Part shown: one piece after another, positions 61,023 through 64,000 of the stretch
How the letters are laid out: each line of letters opens with the position of its first letter
Position numbering within the stretch: position 1 is the stretch's first letter
Source: Winogradskyella algicola
GTDB taxonomy: Bacteria > Bacteroidota > Bacteroidia > Flavobacteriales > Flavobacteriaceae
Assembly: GCF_005869935.1 (NCBI RefSeq)
Contig: NZ_SZQF01000004.1
Location: 1-64,000, forward strand
DNA length: 64,000 nucleotides
Direction: 5' to 3'
Program-made: the position numbers and the translations under genes
Notes under the pieces: generated by a model
Seen by the model: the letters and a program-made list of their open reading frames with translations, nothing else
Database searches by the model: none
Told to the model about the DNA's origin: nothing

Positions 61023-61126
61023 TTGTAGTTGATACTTCAATTTATTTATCAGTTGCAAAATATTTTTCTATATTGTGCATCCTCAGACACTTAAATGACT
61101 TAAGCCTACTTTCTAATTAAGCTTGC

Positions 61127-61810
61127 ATGATTATTATAAATAAAAATCAATTCCTAACAATAATTTTTATTTTTCTGAGCATATGTTGTATTACTTCCCA
61201 AGAAGAAATTGGTCAACAAGAAGAGACATATCAAACTAACAAGAGATTACTACGTGAGTTAGAATTTTTAACTCTAAGAGGTACTAATGTTGTTGATGCT
61301 GTCGCTGGAGGTTCTATGTTATTTGGTGATTATCCAGATTCAGAACTTGATTTTTTTCTTAGAATAGGTTATAAATATCATATTAACAGTGACCTCAATA
61401 TCAACGTATCTTACAATAAATACAATATAGCCTTAGATGAAAATACAAACTTAGGCTTTATGTCTTTTGATCTTAATATTGAATATTTAGTGAGCCCTCA
61501 TAATGAATTTACACCTTTCATTTTCGGTGGCTACGGTTACAATGCATCTAATAATTTTGAAGAAACCCATACCAAAGTTCAGTTTGGATTGGGATTAGAG
61601 TATATAGTGATGGAAGGTTTGGGGATAAAGTTATTTGGGGATTATAATTTTGTACTTTCTAATGAAATGGAGGGCTTAATAATGCCTGATAACGATGAAT
61701 CTTTTTTGCGTGTGGGATTAGGTATTAACCTATATTTTGGTGGTAAAAAACGGAAAGAACAGATTTTAAAAACTATAGATACAGTAATAAATTCTAATTT
61801 AATCAAATAA
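61127..61810 (+). CDS. Outer membrane beta-barrel protein
   Basis: 227 aa. Signal peptide (ICCITSQ, cut near 25). Alternating strand pattern ending in GINLYFGGK; YVSPHNEFTPFIFGGYGYN-type loop and LGFMSFDLNIEYLVSP. It resembles the OmpA/opacity-like barrels of Bacteroidota, or the barrel domain seen at the end of Flavobacterial CsgG-like proteins; I cannot decide. Precedes purM by 49 bp, but purM has its own promoter box. Confidence 0.7.
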   Translation: MIIINKNQFLTIIFIFLSICCITSQEEIGQQEETYQTNKRLLRELEFLTLRGTNVVDAVAGGSMLFGDYPDSELDFFLRIGYKYHINSDLNINVSYNKYNIALDENTNLGFMSFDLNIEYLVSPHNEFTPFIFGGYGYNASNNFEETHTKVQFGLGLEYIVMEGLGIKLFGDYNFVLSNEMEGLIMPDNDESFLRVGLGINLYFGGKKRKEQILKTIDTVINSNLIK

Positions 61811-61824
61811 TTAATTTCTATTCT

Positions 61825-61832
61825 TACTTTTG
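61825..61832 (+). promoter_or_regulatory. -7 box TACTTTTG of purM
   Basis: Matches TAnnTTTG, 27 bp before the ATG at 61860. Confidence 0.5.
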
Positions 61833-61859
61833 CATTACTAAGAATCATTAAGAGTTTCC

Positions 61860-63038
61860 ATGAGTAATTCTGTAAGCAAAAGATATGCCCAAAGAGGTGT
61901 TTCTGCCTCAAAAGAAGACGTACATAATGCCATTAAAAATATAGATAAAGGTTTGTTTCCTAAGGCATTTTGTAAGATAGTGCCAGATTATTTAACAAAC
62001 GACAAAGACTATTGTTTAATTATGCATGCCGATGGTGCAGGTACAAAGTCATCTCTAGCATACATGTATTGGAAAGAAACGGGAGACCTTTCTGTATGGA
62101 AAGGTATTGCTCAGGATGCTTTAATCATGAACATTGATGATTTGTTGTGTGTAGGTGCAACAGATAATATTATGTTATCCTCTACAATCGGAAGAAACAA
62201 AAATCGTATTCCAGGTGAAGTTATTTCAGCCATAATCAATGGTACAGAAGAGTTGATTAATGATTTAAAAGGTTTTGGTGTAACTATTCATTCAACTGGA
62301 GGAGAAACTGCTGATGTTGGAGATTTAGTGAGAACTATTATTGTAGATTCTACAGTTACGGCTCGTATGAAGCGTTCTGACGTCATAGACAATGCTAATA
62401 TCTCTGAAGGAGACGTCATAGTTGGTTTAGAATCTTTTGGACAAGCTACTTACGAGACTGAGTATAATGGCGGAATGGGTAGTAATGGGTTAACATCCGC
62501 AAGGCACGATGTTTTCTCAAAGTATTTGGCAGAAAAATATCCTGAAAGCTTTGATGCCTCAGTACCAGAAGAATTGGTGTATTCTGGAGATACCAAACTT
62601 ACAGATCCTGTTGAGAACTCTCCAATAGATGCAGGTAAATTAGTATTGTCACCAACAAGGACCTATGCACCAATAATTAAGGAAATACTTAATAAATACA
62701 AAAGCGATGCCGTACATGGTATGGTACATTGTAGTGGTGGTGCACAAACAAAAATTCTTCACTTTGTAGATAACCTTCATATTATAAAAGATAATATGTT
62801 TAAAATTCCACCGTTGTTTAAACTTATACAAGAACAATCTAATACAGACTGGAAAGAAATGTATCAAGTATTCAATTGTGGTCATCGTATGGAGTTATAT
62901 GTAAAGCCAGAGATAGCTGAAGACATTATTACAATTTCTAGATCGTTTAATGTTGATGCTCAGATTATAGGTAGAGTAGAAGCTTCAGAAACTAAAAAGT
63001 TGACTATCACTAGCGAGTACGGTAAGTTTACATATTAA
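61860..63038 (+). CDS. purM: Phosphoribosylformylglycinamidine cyclo-ligase (AIR synthase)
   Basis: 392 aa, the longer Bacteroidota-type PurM. It closes FGAM to AIR in purine synthesis. Motifs: IMHADGAGTKSSLAYMYWK, IAQDALIMNIDDLLCVGA, IHSTGGETADVGD, GDVIVGLESFGQATYE, SPTRTYAPIIKEIL and VHGMVHCSGGAQTKILHF, followed by FNCGHRMELYV. The AIR-synthase ATP-binding fold is clear. Confidence 0.94.
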   Translation: MSNSVSKRYAQRGVSASKEDVHNAIKNIDKGLFPKAFCKIVPDYLTNDKDYCLIMHADGAGTKSSLAYMYWKETGDLSVWKGIAQDALIMNIDDLLCVGATDNIMLSSTIGRNKNRIPGEVISAIINGTEELINDLKGFGVTIHSTGGETADVGDLVRTIIVDSTVTARMKRSDVIDNANISEGDVIVGLESFGQATYETEYNGGMGSNGLTSARHDVFSKYLAEKYPESFDASVPEELVYSGDTKLTDPVENSPIDAGKLVLSPTRTYAPIIKEILNKYKSDAVHGMVHCSGGAQTKILHFVDNLHIIKDNMFKIPPLFKLIQEQSNTDWKEMYQVFNCGHRMELYVKPEIAEDIITISRSFNVDAQIIGRVEASETKKLTITSEYGKFTY

Positions 63039-63050
63039 ATTGAAGCGCAT

Positions 63051-64000
63051 ATGCAAAACATAAAGCGATTAGTATTTACTTTTTTCTTATTCACTTCTGC
63101 CACTATTCTGGCACAACCAGATTCACTTTTTTTTGTTGATCCTGCATTAAAAATAGATTTAGGATGGAATACTAAAAAAGAAGTGGGATTAACATTAAAT
63201 CAAGTGTCTTTTACCAATTGGAATGCAGGTGGTACAAACTCTATAACAGCAATTCTCAGTGGTAATGCGGCGGCTAGATATAGAACAGAAACTTACTTTT
63301 GGAATTCTTCAATAAACCTTCGATATGGTTTAAATAAACAAGAAGGTCAGTCATTATTTAAAACTGAAGATGTAATTGAAGTGATTTCTAATTTCGGATT
63401 AGAAAAAAGTCCTGAAAGCAATTGGTTTTATTCAGCTAGGTTTAGTTTCAATACCCAATTCGCAAACGGTTATAATAATCCAAATGATAACAACCCTATT
63501 TCAAAGTTTATGGCGCCAGGCTATGTATTCTTGGGTGCAGGTATGGAATATGGTAGACATATAAACAGATTTTCTTTATATGTATCACCTATAACATTAA
63601 AAACCACATTTGTTTTAGATGAAGACTTGGCAAATCAAGGTGCTTTTGGTGTAAAACCTGCTATTTATGATATGGAAGGAAATGTTATAAGAAATGGAGA
63701 AACGACGCGTCAGGAATTTGGTATGCTCTTTACAGGGCAGTTTGAAGATGAGGTTTTTGAAAATATTAAATTTAATTCACGCTTAAGACTATATACAGAT
63801 TATTTGGTAAACTTTGGGAACGTTGATGTAGATTGGGAAGTAAATGTTGGCATGAAGGTGAATAAATATGTACAGGCAACCTTAGGGTCTCATTTGAGAT
63901 ATGACCACGATATCAATTCTGAAATAGAAACCAATGAAATTACAAATGAAGAGGTCGTTATTGAAGGTCCTAGAATTCAATGGAAACAATTACTAGGTGT
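63051..64000 (+). CDS. DUF3078 domain protein (3' partial)
   Basis: Open frame from ATG 63051 (MQNIKRLVFTFFLFTSATILAQ signal peptide) to the window end with no stop; 316 codons visible. LGWNTKKEVGLTLNQVSFTNWNAGGTNSITAILSGNA is the DUF3078 hallmark (W-N-A-G-G), and FMAPGYVFLGAGMEYGRH fits the family too. A Bacteroidota outer-membrane or periplasmic beta-rich protein of unknown function, 12 bp after purM. Confidence 0.85.
   Translation, partial: MQNIKRLVFTFFLFTSATILAQPDSLFFVDPALKIDLGWNTKKEVGLTLNQVSFTNWNAGGTNSITAILSGNAAARYRTETYFWNSSINLRYGLNKQEGQSLFKTEDVIEVISNFGLEKSPESNWFYSARFSFNTQFANGYNNPNDNNPISKFMAPGYVFLGAGMEYGRHINRFSLYVSPITLKTTFVLDEDLANQGAFGVKPAIYDMEGNVIRNGETTRQEFGMLFTGQFEDEVFENIKFNSRLRLYTDYLVNFGNVDVDWEVNVGMKVNKYVQATLGSHLRYDHDINSEIETNEITNEEVVIEGPRIQWKQLLG

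Overview
The window is one chromosomal stretch of a marine-type member of the Flavobacteriaceae (phylum Bacteroidota). The evidence is an AT-rich genome, promoter boxes of the Bacteroidota type (TAnnTTTG near -7, TTG near -33), type IX secretion C-terminal domains (type B in the 5' partial gene, type A in the extracellular nuclease), a SusC/SusD pair, many lipoproteins, a Rho with an Asn-rich insert, glutamine synthetases of types II and III, and several families that are mostly Bacteroidota (DUF4293, DUF3667, DUF1599, DUF3078, BT_3928-like). I cannot name the species. No phage, transposase or CRISPR array was seen.

Layout. 1-24.3 kb is mostly housekeeping: an outer-membrane FadL-like porin and a Trp/Gly-rich lipoprotein, proS, tRNA-Glu, rpsT, rho, a DUF4293 protein, a YfcE-like phosphoesterase, truA, an ABC exporter, two DUF3667 membrane proteins, cdaA (c-di-AMP synthase), folP, a DUF1599 protein, a DoxX-like BT_3928 family protein, an OppB-type permease, tpiA, prmA and clpS. 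Two small four-helix-bundle (S23/IVP family) genes interrupt this part. Each is bracketed by inverted arrays of 7-bp-periodic repeats, and this is the most unusual structure I found. 20.6-24.3 kb on the minus strand is a compact sulfide/persulfide-handling cluster: a Crp/Fnr regulator, two YeeE/YedE half-transporters, an MBL-rhodanese-rhodanese fusion, a DUF2892 protein and an HMA protein.

24.7-49.4 kb is a polysaccharide utilisation locus (PUL) on the plus strand. It holds a one-piece sensor/regulator (propeller, Y_Y_Y, TM, coiled coil, LuxR-type HTH), SusC, SusD, a two-LamG surface lipoprotein, two adjacent GH144-like glucanases ('glucoamylase' family), an esterase, a GH3, a GH2 with a malectin-like tail, a second esterase, an S1 sulfatase, a GH43-like enzyme with F5/8C and Fn3 domains, an endonuclease/exonuclease/phosphatase family enzyme and an MFS sugar porter. 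Two GH144 enzymes together with GH3 suggest a beta-1,2-glucan, possibly a substituted cyclic glucan. That target is an inference. Three exact ACTACGTCA copies, 11 and 55 bp apart, lie between the regulator and susC and are good operator candidates.

49.5-64 kb carries a PNPOx-like protein, a YEGW-repeat lipoprotein, a 50-aa conserved-looking small protein, a secreted endonuclease I, a BlaI/BlaR1-type pair with two upstream dyads, a Ca/Na antiporter, divergent glutamine synthetases (II and III), a 45-aa secreted peptide, an outer-membrane beta-barrel protein, purM and a 3'-truncated DUF3078 gene.
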